Shown: in pieces, positions 1 through 7,050 of the stretch
Position numbering within the stretch: position 1 is the first letter of the stretch
Layout of the letters: each line of letters starts with the position of its first letter
Virus record (IMG/VR): IMGVR_UViG_3300036835_000224
Location: 1 to 28,234 of that record
DNA from: a virus
Length of the DNA stretch: 28,234 bases
Strand: one strand, 5' to 3'
Position numbers and translations under genes: made by a program
The notes under the pieces: model-generated
Seen by the model: only the letters and a program-made list of their open reading frames with translations
What the model was told of the DNA's origin: nothing
Database searches by the model: none

Positions 1-159
1 AATGAATAGGCAAGAATGACGCATACCGCTACGACGCAAATAGCGGCAACTCTGGGCAGGCTGCACCTGCTTGTGACCTTCGACCCAGAGGAGATCGGCC
101 GGCGGATCGCAGCCGCACGAAACAAGGGGTGGACCCAGGTCAATCTTGCTCACCACGCG
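1..159. repeat. Terminal direct repeat, left copy (circular overlap)
   Basis: These bases recur at 28073-28234. The match is exact for 126 bases; the right copy then has three extra bases (AAG) and matches again to the window end. The plain reading is that the contig represents a circular or circularly permuted molecule of about 28.07 kb whose ends overlap. The three-base difference is odd for an assembler overlap and may reflect two alleles or a sequencing error. Confidence 0.9.
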
Positions 160-396
160 AACGTCAGTCCCAGCACGGTCTCGCGATGGGAGCGTGGATT
201 CGTACCGCCGGTACGGGAGCTCATCCGAATCGCGGCGGTGCTCGAGATTGACGTCACCGAGCTCGTTGAAGAGCAGCCGCGCCATGCGACCGATCCGGTT
301 GTGCTCGCGCGTCTCGACCGGATCGAGGGAATGCTGCACGAGCTGCTTGGCAAGGAGGAGGACGACGACGAAGAGCCCCGCGCGGCCTCGGCTTAG
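16..396 (+). CDS. CI-like HTH (XRE family) immunity repressor candidate
   Basis: 126 residues. A helix-turn-helix of the XRE/Cro-CI type spans about residues 27-75 (Q-V-N-L-A turn region and the recognition helix SPSTVSRWERG). The C-terminus has a short amphipathic helix (LDRIEGMLHELLG) and a run of acidic residues, with no S24 peptidase domain, so RecA-driven self-cleavage is not expected. The ATG at 16 has only a weak AGG upstream; a GTG at 73 would start just before the HTH as is usual in this family and would leave a dyad at 26-46 upstream. It diverges from the small HTH gene at 27825-28043 across the circle junction, which is the layout of a CI/Cro switch; because the rest of the phage reads with the other gene, this one is inferred to be the repressor. 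This copy lacks one lysine codon in the first helix compared with the copy at the window end. Confidence 0.75.
   Translation: MTHTATTQIAATLGRLHLLVTFDPEEIGRRIAAARNKGWTQVNLAHHANVSPSTVSRWERGFVPPVRELIRIAAVLEIDVTELVEEQPRHATDPVVLARLDRIEGMLHELLGKEEDDDEEPRAASA
26..46. promoter_or_regulatory. Operator-like dyad in the repressor 5' region
   Basis: CCGCTA at 26-31 and TAGCGG at 41-46 form a perfect inverted repeat with a 9-bp spacer. The same dyad occurs at 28098-28118 in the right-hand copy. The size suits binding by a dimeric HTH repressor, and it lies between the ATG at 16 and the alternative GTG at 73. Binding is inference. Confidence 0.35.
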
Positions 397-420
397 GCTC
401 GTCCGGTGAAGAGAGATGCA

Positions 421-442
421 GAGGCCGCCGTGCGGCGGCCTC
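421..442 (+). terminator. GC-rich hairpin after the repressor gene
   Basis: GAGGCCGCC at 421-429 and GGCGGCCTC at 434-442 make a perfect 9-bp stem with a 4-base loop (GTGC), 24 bases after the repressor stop. No T-run follows, so it may attenuate transcription or protect an mRNA end without acting as a canonical intrinsic terminator. Confidence 0.5.
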
Positions 443-492
443 GCATGGCCGGACGCAGGATTCAGCCCATTCGGACGTATAGTGGAGGGGTC

Positions 493-633
493 ATGCAGGC
501 TCCGGTGATCGTGTTCGACCACGTCCGCAAGGACGTCGTCGCGGTGCCGCCCGGGCCAGCCGCCGAGAAGCGGCTCGCGGAGCTGGTTGCTGCGCAGCAG
601 CACCAGGTCATGACCAGCGGCCGGCCGCAGTAG
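493..633 (+). CDS. Small hypothetical protein (46 aa)
   Basis: The ATG at 493 is preceded by GGAGGGG at 484-490, which could serve as a ribosome site and makes this start better than the upstream ATGs at 406 and 445. A TATAGT at 478-483 resembles a -10 box, so a promoter of its own is possible, though no good -35 is seen. The protein begins MQAPVIVFDHVRKDVV and ends in a helical, Ala/Glu-rich stretch; no family is recognised. It lies 16 bases before the next gene on the same strand, so both are probably on one message expressed with or from near the repressor. Confidence 0.5.
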   Translation: MQAPVIVFDHVRKDVVAVPPGPAAEKRLAELVAAQQHQVMTSGRPQ

Positions 634-649
634 CCCTCCCGGCTCTGGG

Positions 650-1075
650 ATGAACATCGACTGGGTCATCCCGTGCCGGTATGTCGAGGTGCACGACAAC
701 CTCGGGACGATCATCGGCGCCGGCATCGACACCTTCTGGCTTCCCAACCTGCCGGCCCAGCTTCAAGTGCTGCTCGCGATCCGTCTGCTCGCGATGACCG
801 AAGAACTCGACCCGGCAATCCAGCATCCGATCCGGAACGTGATCCGCGACCCGAACGGGGAGCTTGTGACCGAGCAGTCGGGCACATTCGCGATCGGTGC
901 CCAGTCGGCTCGCCCGGAATGGCTTGCGGGGATCATCGTCCCGACCGCGGTCGTCTTTCAGGTGAACGACGAGGGGACGTATACGATCGAGTTCGGGATC
1001 GATGACGCGTCGGAGTCGCTTCCGATCCACGTCGTTCACGGCCTGCCGCCAGGCATGCCCGGCAGCGCCGCGTAG
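650..1075 (+). CDS. Conserved hypothetical, DUF6941-like
   Basis: 141 residues. The N-terminus (MNIDWVIPCRYVEVHDNLG), the following TIIGAGIDTFW, a central Leu-rich beta stretch and a GTYTIEFGIDD segment near the C-terminus look like the small all-beta DUF6941 family found in actinobacterial chromosomes and prophages, whose function is unknown. The assignment is from memory of the family pattern and is moderate. There is no signal peptide or membrane segment. The ATG at 650 has only a weak GGG upstream. It sits in the plus-strand cluster behind the repressor and before a terminator-like hairpin, which suggests expression in the lysogen, perhaps as a cargo gene. Confidence 0.6.
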   Translation: MNIDWVIPCRYVEVHDNLGTIIGAGIDTFWLPNLPAQLQVLLAIRLLAMTEELDPAIQHPIRNVIRDPNGELVTEQSGTFAIGAQSARPEWLAGIIVPTAVVFQVNDEGTYTIEFGIDDASESLPIHVVHGLPPGMPGSAA

Positions 1076-1130
1076 TCGCTTACCGACTGGTGAGATGCAA
1101 AGCCCGCCTCCGGACCTGTCGGCATAAGAA

Positions 1131-1149
1131 CGGGCGCCAGAGGCGCCCG
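1131..1149 (+). terminator. Terminator-like hairpin ending the plus-strand cluster
   Basis: CGGGCGCC at 1131-1138 and GGCGCCCG at 1142-1149 form a perfect 8-bp stem with a 3-base loop, 55 bases after the preceding stop codon. There is no T-run. Position and stability suit the end of the 493-1075 message. Confidence 0.55.
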
Positions 1150-1599
1150 CTGGATCAAGTTGTGAGTGCTCGACCCGGCTCTACGCTACCGCGCGCGCCG
1201 GTCAGTCAATAGATCATCGGCCAGCCGCGCCGGCGCCGGCCCCTCGAGCTGCGCGCGCGGGTCAGGTATGAGCAGATGCGGCTTGGCGTAACTCGTGCTC
1301 GCAGCCCGCGTCCGACTGTCGCCCCGCCGCCGAGGTGCCGGCCGCGTTCTCGTCGGCGTCGCTCCCGCGCGCCGCCAGCCGGCGACGATTGCGGCGGCCT
1401 CGCGCCCTGCCACCGAAGCAGCAGGGGGGATCTCGGCCGGGCCGGTGGCCGCACTTGGACGGGCGGCCCCGGCCCAACGCTCACCGTAGCCGCGGCAGGT
1501 TCACCCGAACGGGGGAACCGTGCGCGAGCTGAGAGCCGATACCTTCGTCAGCGGACTCCGCCGCATTGGCCGGCGAGGAAACTTGGACAAGGAGAAGTG
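1150..1599. other. Gene-free stretch between plus-strand genes
   Basis: About 450 bases. Open frames on both strands here are rich in Arg, Pro and Ala and lack a credible start, ribosome site or recognisable motif, so none is called. It ends with the strong ribosome site AAGGAGA (about 1589-1595) of the next gene. No clear promoter was identified. Confidence 0.5.
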
Positions 1600-1962
1600 A
1601 TGAGATTTGTGATGGTCCTCGCCGCGCTCGCGGCTGTTGCCGCTCTGGCCGCGCCGATCGCGGGCGCCTCGGGATGGCGTCACCTGTCATCGGCCCAGGT
1701 CGCGGCCATGGTGGGCCTCCGCGGAGACAGCGAAGCCGAGGCGATCATCGAACGTGCCTATCACTGCAGCTCCCCGCCGCAACCGGGGGCCCGAGCTGGA
1801 ACGCTTACCTACTGGCGCCACCCCGGCGCGACGAGTGTCGCCCGTTCGCTGGGCATCACCGGTAGGAACCGTCTCCGGAACGCAGAGATGCGGCTGGCAA
1901 CGCTGGGTCCCGGCTGCACCGTTCCGTCCGGACGGTCTGGGCAGTTCACCGCGGGCAGTTAG
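1600..1962 (+). CDS. Secreted hypothetical protein (120 aa)
   Basis: The start is set by AAGGAG a few bases before ATG 1600. The N-terminus is a clear signal peptide: Arg2, a hydrophobic Val/Leu/Ala core over residues 3-20 and a small-residue cleavage region (IAGASG) near residue 23. The mature part of about 95 residues has two cysteines that could pair, in AYHCSS and GPGCTV. No family is recognised. It is separated from the repressor cluster by about 500 bases and is convergent with the late minus-strand operon, sharing bases of the stop codon region at 1959-1962. A secreted protein in this location fits a lysogenic-conversion (moron) gene, but that is inference. Confidence 0.6.
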   Translation: MRFVMVLAALAAVAALAAPIAGASGWRHLSSAQVAAMVGLRGDSEAEAIIERAYHCSSPPQPGARAGTLTYWRHPGATSVARSLGITGRNRLRNAEMRLATLGPGCTVPSGRSGQFTAGS

Positions 1963-2165
1963 CCGGCCGGGCCGGGTGGGCGGGGCCACTGCTGGGTGGC
2001 TTCCCCGTCCTCGCCTAGCTCCGGGAACCGTTCCCGTTCGACGAACCAGCCGACCCGGGTGATCCTGATCCCGGTGTCGGGCCGGATCGCCCAGACGGTG
2101 AGGATGGCGAGGGCGAGGATGAGGCCGGCGGCGATCCCGACGGCGGCGAGCTCGTACCCGCTCAT
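1959..2165 (-). CDS. Small single-pass membrane protein of the lysis cassette (holin-like)
   Basis: 68 residues. The ATG at 2165 overlaps the stop of the upstream gene as TGATG, so it is coupled to it. A transmembrane helix covers about residues 6-28 (LAAVGIAAGLILALAILTVWA) and is followed by a polar tail ending in Pro/Gly. Small single-span proteins next to an actinophage endolysin are often annotated as holins or holin partners; the sequence itself shows only the topology. It is the last gene of the minus-strand series and its stop region overlaps that of the convergent plus-strand gene, leaving no space for an intergenic terminator. Confidence 0.6.
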   Translation of the reverse strand: MSGYELAAVGIAAGLILALAILTVWAIRPDTGIRITRVGWFVERERFPELGEDGEATQQWPRPPGPAG

Positions 2166-2587
2166 CAGTCGACGATGCAGGTGTAGATGCTGACGTGGCC
2201 GCCGGGCGCGTTGATCGTCAGCTGCCCGAACGTAGACCCGGCCGGACAGTCGCCGCCGCCCGCGGCCCCGCCGACGGGGCCGCCCGACACCCACTTGGTT
2301 CCGTCCCACACTCGCATCGACCCGTCCGAGCTGACGATGTAGGTGTCGCCCTGCTGGTTCCCCGACGCGGGGAGATCAGCCGGCGTCGCGACGGTGCCCT
2401 TCATGGTGATCCCAGGGCCCGGCGGACCAGGTGGGCCTTGAGGCCCCGCGGGGCCCTGGGAGCCTGGAGGAATGTCGATCGTGACCGTCTTCGACGGCGT
2501 CAAGGCGGCGGGGCCTCCGACCGCGATCGCGGTCAGGAACCCGGCGGACCCCGCCAGCGCGACCGCGGCGACGAGCAGCCACTTCAC
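2165..2587 (-). CDS. Secreted or membrane-anchored collagen-like protein
   Basis: 140 residues. Residues 1-24 form a signal peptide or N-terminal anchor (MKWLL, then an Ala/Leu/Gly core). Residues 42-59 are Gly-X-Y collagen-like repeats ([15 protein letters not shown]). Residues 64-101 have the pattern GTVATPADLP, DTYIVSSDGS, MRVWDGTKWV that is common as a bead in phage fibres. The tail has Cys114 and Cys137, possibly a disulfide. No lipobox is visible. It lies between two small membrane proteins in the lysis cassette, overlapping the upstream stop by 4 bp. A fibre-type protein with a secretion signal is unusual; roles in envelope disruption or surface exclusion are guesses. Confidence 0.7.
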   Translation of the reverse strand: MKWLLVAAVALAGSAGFLTAIAVGGPAALTPSKTVTIDIPPGSQGPAGPQGPPGPPGPGITMKGTVATPADLPASGNQQGDTYIVSSDGSMRVWDGTKWVSGGPVGGAAGGGDCPAGSTFGQLTINAPGGHVSIYTCIVD

Positions 2588-2778
2588 GGCTCACCTGTCT
2601 TCTTGTCCGGGAACCGCACCACCTCGGCCTCGTGGAGGCCGTCTTTGAACGCCTGCAGCCGTTCCTCGCATTCGGCGTGGAAGCGTTTCCTCATCGCTTT
2701 CACATACCAGAACGCGGACAGCACCGAACCCATCCCTGACAGGAACGCGCCGAGGGCGGTGAGCACGTCGGAGGACAC
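2584..2778 (-). CDS. Small membrane protein after the endolysin (holin-like)
   Basis: 64 residues from GTG 2778, the first in-frame start after the endolysin stop at 2781-2783. A hydrophobic helix covers about residues 5-27 (VLTALGAFLSGMGSVLSAFWYV), followed by a basic turn (KAMRKRF) and a charged, coiled-coil-like helix. This one-span topology with a charged cytoplasmic tail, directly after an endolysin, is common in actinophage lysis cassettes and suggests a holin or holin-like role. It could also be an accessory envelope protein. It overlaps the next gene by 4 bp. Confidence 0.6.
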   Translation of the reverse strand: MSSDVLTALGAFLSGMGSVLSAFWYVKAMRKRFHAECEERLQAFKDGLHEAEVVRFPDKKTGEP

Positions 2779-2780
2779 AT

Positions 2781-3668
2781 CTACGCGAGCAGCTCCGGCC
2801 GGACGACGCCGCGCAGATCGGACCGGTAGTAGAGGGGTTCCTGGTAGGGGCCGCCCTCGGACCCGTTCGACCACCACAGGCTCGCGGTCGGGTCGCCGGG
2901 CGCGATGCAGACGGTGACGTGGCCGCCGTTCGAGCTGTACAGGGCGAGGTCGCCGACCCGGTATGGCGCCTGGGTTTGCGGGTTAGACGCCCATAGAGTC
3001 TCGGTGTACCCGTACCCGTTGTAGTCGTTCCCGTTCGGGTCCGGGACCTGGAGGCCGGTTTGCTGGTTGGCCCAGTAGTAGGCGGCGGTGGCGCCTTCGG
3101 AGCAGTCGCTGTAGATGACACCGTCGGGGTTGTCGCCGAGCGACTGCATCGGCCTGGCTTGCCGGTAATGCCAGTTCGCAGCGTTGGCGAGAGCGCGGCG
3201 GCAGTAGTCCTGGATCGAGCGCTGCACCGTTTCCCGCTCGTTCTCGTCCGGGGTCGGCGGCTGGGTTGCGGCCTGCCTGATCAGGTCGGCCGCCTTCGCG
3301 TCCATCGCGTGCTCGGCGGCATGCGGTTTGCCTTCCTGGACGAGCACGCTTCGGAGGAAGTTCCAGGTTGGCTTCCCGATCCAGCCGGTCGGGCTGATCT
3401 TCGCCCACGCCTGCACGGCCTCGACGCCGGGGCCGCGGCTCGAGCCGTGTGCGAACGCGTTCGAGTAGTCCTGGTCGTATCCGTCCGGGTTCCACGGCCA
3501 CGCACCGAGCCGGCCGAGTGTGCGTTTCAGTCCTTCGACGGCCGAGCTCGGCGGCGTCGGGTTCTTGCCTTGGGCGGCTGCGTCTGGTGGGTAGAAGCAG
3601 CCGAGCCACGGAACGTCAACCATCGGGCCGCCCCTCGGCGGCTGGCTGTTCCAGTTAGACTCGGTCAT
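2781..3668 (-). CDS. Endolysin: peptidoglycan-binding plus NlpC/P60-type cysteine peptidase
   Basis: 295 residues with no signal peptide, so export would need a holin. Residues 45-107 resemble a small peptidoglycan-binding helical domain (LKRTLGRLGAWPWN to GVEAVQAWAK and IGKPTWNFL). The C-terminal domain has the cysteine-peptidase signatures: Cys189 in SDCSEG, with a GGHVTV motif placing His250, as in NlpC/P60 peptidases that cut peptide bonds in peptidoglycan. The ATG at 3668 has a GAGGCGG upstream. It is followed by two small membrane proteins and a secreted collagen-like protein, forming the lysis cassette. Whether the specificity is for stem peptide or cross-bridge cannot be read from the sequence. 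Confidence 0.8.
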   Translation of the reverse strand: MTESNWNSQPPRGGPMVDVPWLGCFYPPDAAAQGKNPTPPSSAVEGLKRTLGRLGAWPWNPDGYDQDYSNAFAHGSSRGPGVEAVQAWAKISPTGWIGKPTWNFLRSVLVQEGKPHAAEHAMDAKAADLIRQAATQPPTPDENERETVQRSIQDYCRRALANAANWHYRQARPMQSLGDNPDGVIYSDCSEGATAAYYWANQQTGLQVPDPNGNDYNGYGYTETLWASNPQTQAPYRVGDLALYSSNGGHVTVCIAPGDPTASLWWSNGSEGGPYQEPLYYRSDLRGVVRPELLA

Positions 3669-3681
3669 CGCACCGCCTCGC

Positions 3682-3839
3682 GTGACCTATTGCAAGTATG
3701 GGCATCCGCTCGAAGGCGAAAACCTGATGGTGATCATCAGAAGGAACGGGCGACAAGAACGGCGCTGCCGTGTAGGCTCGGGACCCGTGCCGAGAACATC
3801 CGGATGTCTCAGATTGCCGGACGTCTGAAGCGACGCTAG
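3682..3839 (+). pseudogene. Possible frameshifted small zinc-knuckle gene
   Basis: From GTG 3682 the plus strand encodes CKYGHPLEGENL, then a basic segment ending RRCR, the pattern of small phage proteins whose motif reads Cys-x-x-Gly-His-Pro, Asn-Leu, then Cys-Arg-x-Cys. The expected second half is in another frame, CRLGTRAENIRMSQ to a stop at 3839. A loss of two GT units in the CCGTGTAGG stretch (about 3769-3777) would explain the break. No ribosome site is seen. It lies in the gap between the endolysin and the fibre genes, divergent from the endolysin. It may be a decayed gene or chance. Confidence 0.35.
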
Positions 3840-3850
3840 TTCGTACGCGA

Positions 3851-3955
3851 TCACGTCGGGGCCGTCCGGGTCACCCACTTCGAGCTGCCTGGGGACTCAC
3901 CGGGGACCGGCACCATCGGGCCGCCGGCGTACGGATGCGTCCAGAAGTCGCTCAT
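3851..3955 (-). CDS. 34-residue peptide between fibre and endolysin
   Basis: The ATG at 3955 overlaps the fibre stop (ATGA), which suggests coupled translation. The peptide MSDFWTHPYAGGPMVPVP and its Ser/Thr/Pro-rich end echo the endolysin N-terminus, which has a Trp near residue 6 and GGPMVDVP; the DNA shares the 14 bases ACCATCGGGCCGCC at 3912-3925 and 3620-3633. It may be a short remnant or partial duplication of the endolysin start, or a small tail peptide. No function can be assigned. Confidence 0.45.
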   Translation of the reverse strand: MSDFWTHPYAGGPMVPVPGESPGSSKWVTRTAPT

Positions 3956-5073
3956 GCCGCTCTCACGAAGACCCGCATGGCGGTCGCGGTGTTCGCCCAG
4001 ATCGCGCCGGCGGTGAAAGGGCTGGGGAGCGACGCGCTGATGCTGCCGAGCTGGTAGACGAGGCCGGCGCCGCCCGAGCCGACGCTGTTCAGGTTGGTGA
4101 GGGTTTGGCTTGTGTGGAATAGCCAGTTGACGGTCTGCCCGCTCACGCCGGGGTTCGTGCCGGTGCCTTGCGCGACTCCGGCAAGCCAGTATTGCCCGGC
4201 GGTGAGCGCTTGGCTGATGGTGATCGACCTTTCGCCGCTGGTGGTGGTTGCGACGGTGCCGGCGTCGAGGATCAGGCTGCCGGGGTATCCGTTGCTGTCG
4301 GCGTAGATGCCGAGCCGGTATGTGGTGCTCGCCTGCGGGCTGGTGCAGATGACCGCGATCCGGTCGTAGGTCGTGTCGGTCGGGACAAGGAACGGGAGCG
4401 CGTGCATGGTGCTCTTGGCGATCGAGACGGAGCCGATGTAGGCCGTCGAGAACGGGGTGGTGTACCAGTAGCCGCTGAGATGGGGCGGGAGGATGCCGGC
4501 GCCGCCGGATGTGAGGGCCGCCCACTTCACCCCGGTCGATTGGGTGGAGTCCGCGACGAGCACCTGCCCGTTCGTCCCTACCGGAAGCTTCGACGCCGTG
4601 TCCGCGCCGGTCGCGACGGCGAGGTCGCCTTTGCTGTCCCACAGGAGGTCCTGGCTGACGCCTTGCGGGTTCGCCCACTTCACCCCCAACGTGAGGGCGG
4701 GGTCGGCGGTGAGGATCTGCCCGTTCGATCCGACCGGCAGCCTGGCGGCCGTGTCGGCGCCGGTGCCGAGCGCGAGGTCGCCTTTGGCGTCCCAGATCGT
4801 GTCGGTGGCGACATCGCCGCCGCCGCCGCCGGTGGGTGTGACCCAGTCGGTGTCGTAGTCGGTGCCCGACGCTTTCTCGAGTACTTGCCCGGTGGTGCCG
4901 CCGGCGGGCACTCCCGGCCCGGCCGGCCCAGTCGCTCCCGTGGGGCCGGCGGGGCCGGCGGGCCCGGTGGGGCCGCCTGTGCCGTCGACCCGGATCACCG
5001 CCGGGTTGTCCGGGTCTTCGGTGACGGTGAGGCCGTCGCCCCAGATGATCTTCGAGAACTTCGTCGCCGCCAT
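3952..5073 (-). CDS. Tail fibre with collagen-like stretch and two shaft repeats
   Basis: 373 residues. Residues 34-54 are Gly-X-Y repeats, followed by GVPAGGTTGQVLEKASGTDY, a linker widespread in phage fibres. Two 41-residue repeats follow at 94-134 and 145-185, sharing WD-KGDLA, TGADTA, LPVG-NGQ and GVKWA. The C-terminal 190 residues are Thr/Ser/Gly-rich beta sequence, probably the receptor-binding head. It is the last large tail gene, after the tail-tip genes and before the endolysin, as expected for the adsorption fibre. The start ATG 5073 follows the previous stop after a few bases. Confidence 0.8.
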   Translation of the reverse strand: MAATKFSKIIWGDGLTVTEDPDNPAVIRVDGTGGPTGPAGPAGPTGATGPAGPGVPAGGTTGQVLEKASGTDYDTDWVTPTGGGGGDVATDTIWDAKGDLALGTGADTAARLPVGSNGQILTADPALTLGVKWANPQGVSQDLLWDSKGDLAVATGADTASKLPVGTNGQVLVADSTQSTGVKWAALTSGGAGILPPHLSGYWYTTPFSTAYIGSVSIAKSTMHALPFLVPTDTTYDRIAVICTSPQASTTYRLGIYADSNGYPGSLILDAGTVATTTSGERSITISQALTAGQYWLAGVAQGTGTNPGVSGQTVNWLFHTSQTLTNLNSVGSGGAGLVYQLGSISASLPSPFTAGAIWANTATAMRVFVRAA

Positions 5074-5076
5074 CGG

Positions 5077-5643
5077 TCAGCCGAGTTTCGCGACGGTGCC
5101 GCGGCTGAGGTAGAAACTGACGGACGTGCCGGTACCTCCCATGATCCGGCCGAAGGACACGACGGCGGTGAACCCGTCGCCGGCGGTCATCTGGTGCGGC
5201 ACCGACGTCACCGCCGGCGCGGCGGCGGCGAAATCCGAGGTGACCCCGGACGCTGTCCCCACCTGCCAGGCGGCCCCGGCGCCGTACACCTGCCCGACCG
5301 TGCTCGAGTTGACGTGGAGGGTCATGAAGTATTCGTCGCCGACGTTGGTGAGGCCGCCGGTGGGCCACACCTCCGCCGAGAACACGTAGACGCCGTCGAG
5401 CAGCACCGTCGGGGCGGCCGGGGCGGAGTAGTCGACCAGGGCGGAGCTGCCGGCGACGGGGGTGTCCCAGGTGATCGTGCCGCTGGTGTTCGGGCTGATG
5501 GTGACGGTGTTTCCGGTCCACTGCTCCACCGTCACCGCGCCGCCGCCGCCGGTGCCGCCGCCGTCGTCGGACTCCCACAGGATCCGGACCGGGTCGGCGC
5601 CGCCGTGCTCGTGATCGCGCGAATGGATGATCGGCTTCGGCAT
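5077..5643 (-). CDS. Minor tail or fibre protein
   Basis: 188 residues. The N-terminus contains RDHEHGGADPVRI, a short His-rich motif often seen at the start of phage tail spikes and fibres. A Gly-rich linker at about 27-36 leads to a beta-rich C-terminal domain (DGVYVFSAEVW, YFMTLHVNSS, FTAVVSFGR, TSVSFYLSRG) that resembles a C1q/TNF-like jelly roll in strand pattern. It sits between the tail-tip protein and the collagen-like fibre with gaps of only 3 bases. It likely forms part of the fibre or tip assembly; the fold is inferred. Confidence 0.65.
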   Translation of the reverse strand: MPKPIIHSRDHEHGGADPVRILWESDDGGGTGGGGAVTVEQWTGNTVTISPNTSGTITWDTPVAGSSALVDYSAPAAPTVLLDGVYVFSAEVWPTGGLTNVGDEYFMTLHVNSSTVGQVYGAGAAWQVGTASGVTSDFAAAAPAVTSVPHQMTAGDGFTAVVSFGRIMGGTGTSVSFYLSRGTVAKLG

Positions 5644-5646
5644 CGT

Positions 5647-7050
5647 TCAGCCGCCGCTCTCGTCGGGGAACATGGAGGTGTCATTGAAGTACGCCTGCGG
5701 CGACAGGTCGAGTGAAACGGTGATGTCGTCGTAGTTCAGGTTCAGCGGGTTGACCTGCTCGTGGACGCCCTCGACGAAGTAGGACTCGTCGAAGAACCCG
5801 CCGTCGCTGTCGCCGGGCGAGTTGACGGTGATGTCGATCAGGTCTGAGATGTCGACCTGGCTCATCAGCGCCCAGCAGGCGCCGGCGTGCGGCTGGTTCG
5901 GGTTCATGGTCCGGAACGCGATGTTGGTGATCCGGTTGCGCGGCTGCGAATAATTGGTCGTGTAGAAGGTCGCGAACCGTTTGGTCTCGGTGATCGAGTC
6001 GGAGTCGTCGAGGGTGCCGCGGAGGGTGGTCAGGTTCTGCGCGGACCAGGCGCGGATCCCGTACTGATCCTGCGAGGTTGTGTCGATCACGACGTTCCCT
6101 TGGATGTCCTCGTCCTCGACGGCGATCTGGAGGGTGCCGTCCGTGTTCAGCTTGTAGGCGGGGGTGGCGAGCGCCTGGTTGATCACCTTCGACAGGCCGC
6201 GGTTGAACGCGAACTCGCGGAGTTGCGCGATCCCGGATCCGTGCTCGATCGCGAATCCGTCGCCGGCCTGCCAGTGGTGCCAGTCCCAGGTGCCGGGGTC
6301 GGCGGACGCGTGCGTTTCGAACGGGAAGAATTTGGCCCGTCTGCCATGCACTGCCAGCCGGCCGAAGCGGTCGCAGAAGCAGTTACTTACCCCGGGCCAT
6401 TCACCATCGCATGCCTCCGCGATCACGTCCATGACGCTCTCTCCGGGGCTGTGGACGGAGGTGGCGAGCTCCACGTTCCCGGTGAACACGACCCAGTAGT
6501 GGTTGGGGATGTGCGCGTCGCCGAGCACTCCTTCGATCCGGTGCTGCATGCTCTCGTTCGCGAACACGATCTGCCCGACCGAGTCGGGCGCGACGGTGGC
6601 GGGGTCGTCGCCGAAGACGGCGGCGCCGGTCGGGCCTGGCACCATCTCGATCGCGGACAGGATCTCGAACAGGTCGACGAGCGTGATCTGCAGCCGGCTG
6701 ACCCGCTGGGACGGGTCGAACACGTAGTCGTAGTCTTCGATGAACCCGCGGAACCGTGTCCACCACTGGTCGGAGGTGGGGTCCCAGTGGGCGAGCGCGG
6801 CCTGCAGCAGCGGCTCGATCTGGCCGTAGTAGGGGCCGGACGGGTTGGTGGGGTCGAGGATCCCGTCGGGGTCGGCGATCGTGACGGTGGCGCGGCCGGT
6901 GTCGGTGCGGTCGAGCTCGTACTGGCGGCCCCGGTCGATCTGGTAGCTGGTGACGAGGTTGGGGTAGCTGTCGATCCGTGTCCAGGTGCAGTCCCAGTAG
7001 AGGGTGGGCTGGTCGAACGCGATGCAGAACCTGCCGATCGGTTCACTCAC
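5647..7050 (-). CDS. Minor tail / tail-tip (baseplate hub type) protein
   Basis: 467 residues directly after the tape measure, overlapping it by 8 bp. The N-terminal 120 residues are beta-rich with TWTRIDSYPNLVTSYQIDRG, RATVTIADPDGILDPTN and FRGFIEDY, the pattern of actinophage minor tail proteins whose N-termini resemble distal-tail proteins; the later part (VMDVIAEACDG, a CFCDRFGRLAVHG segment, VINQA, DISDLIDITV) fits the hub-like proteins of siphovirus tips. It probably forms the ring or hub at the end of the tail tube. The exact role among tail-tip proteins is not determined here. Confidence 0.75.
   Translation of the reverse strand: MSEPIGRFCIAFDQPTLYWDCTWTRIDSYPNLVTSYQIDRGRQYELDRTDTGRATVTIADPDGILDPTNPSGPYYGQIEPLLQAALAHWDPTSDQWWTRFRGFIEDYDYVFDPSQRVSRLQITLVDLFEILSAIEMVPGPTGAAVFGDDPATVAPDSVGQIVFANESMQHRIEGVLGDAHIPNHYWVVFTGNVELATSVHSPGESVMDVIAEACDGEWPGVSNCFCDRFGRLAVHGRRAKFFPFETHASADPGTWDWHHWQAGDGFAIEHGSGIAQLREFAFNRGLSKVINQALATPAYKLNTDGTLQIAVEDEDIQGNVVIDTTSQDQYGIRAWSAQNLTTLRGTLDDSDSITETKRFATFYTTNYSQPRNRITNIAFRTMNPNQPHAGACWALMSQVDISDLIDITVNSPGDSDGGFFDESYFVEGVHEQVNPLNLNYDDITVSLDLSPQAYFNDTSMFPDESGG

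Noticed and set aside
9-29. Similarity between the repressor start (GGCAAG, TGACGCAT) and the start of the gene at 21307
   Set aside because: About 19 of 22 bases with an indel; matches of this strength are expected by chance among all pairs in 28 kb, and the proteins are unrelated.
1186-1413. Minus-strand open frame of 75 codons in the gap between plus-strand genes
   Set aside because: Arg/Ala/Pro-rich, no ribosome site, opposite to its neighbours and without any motif.
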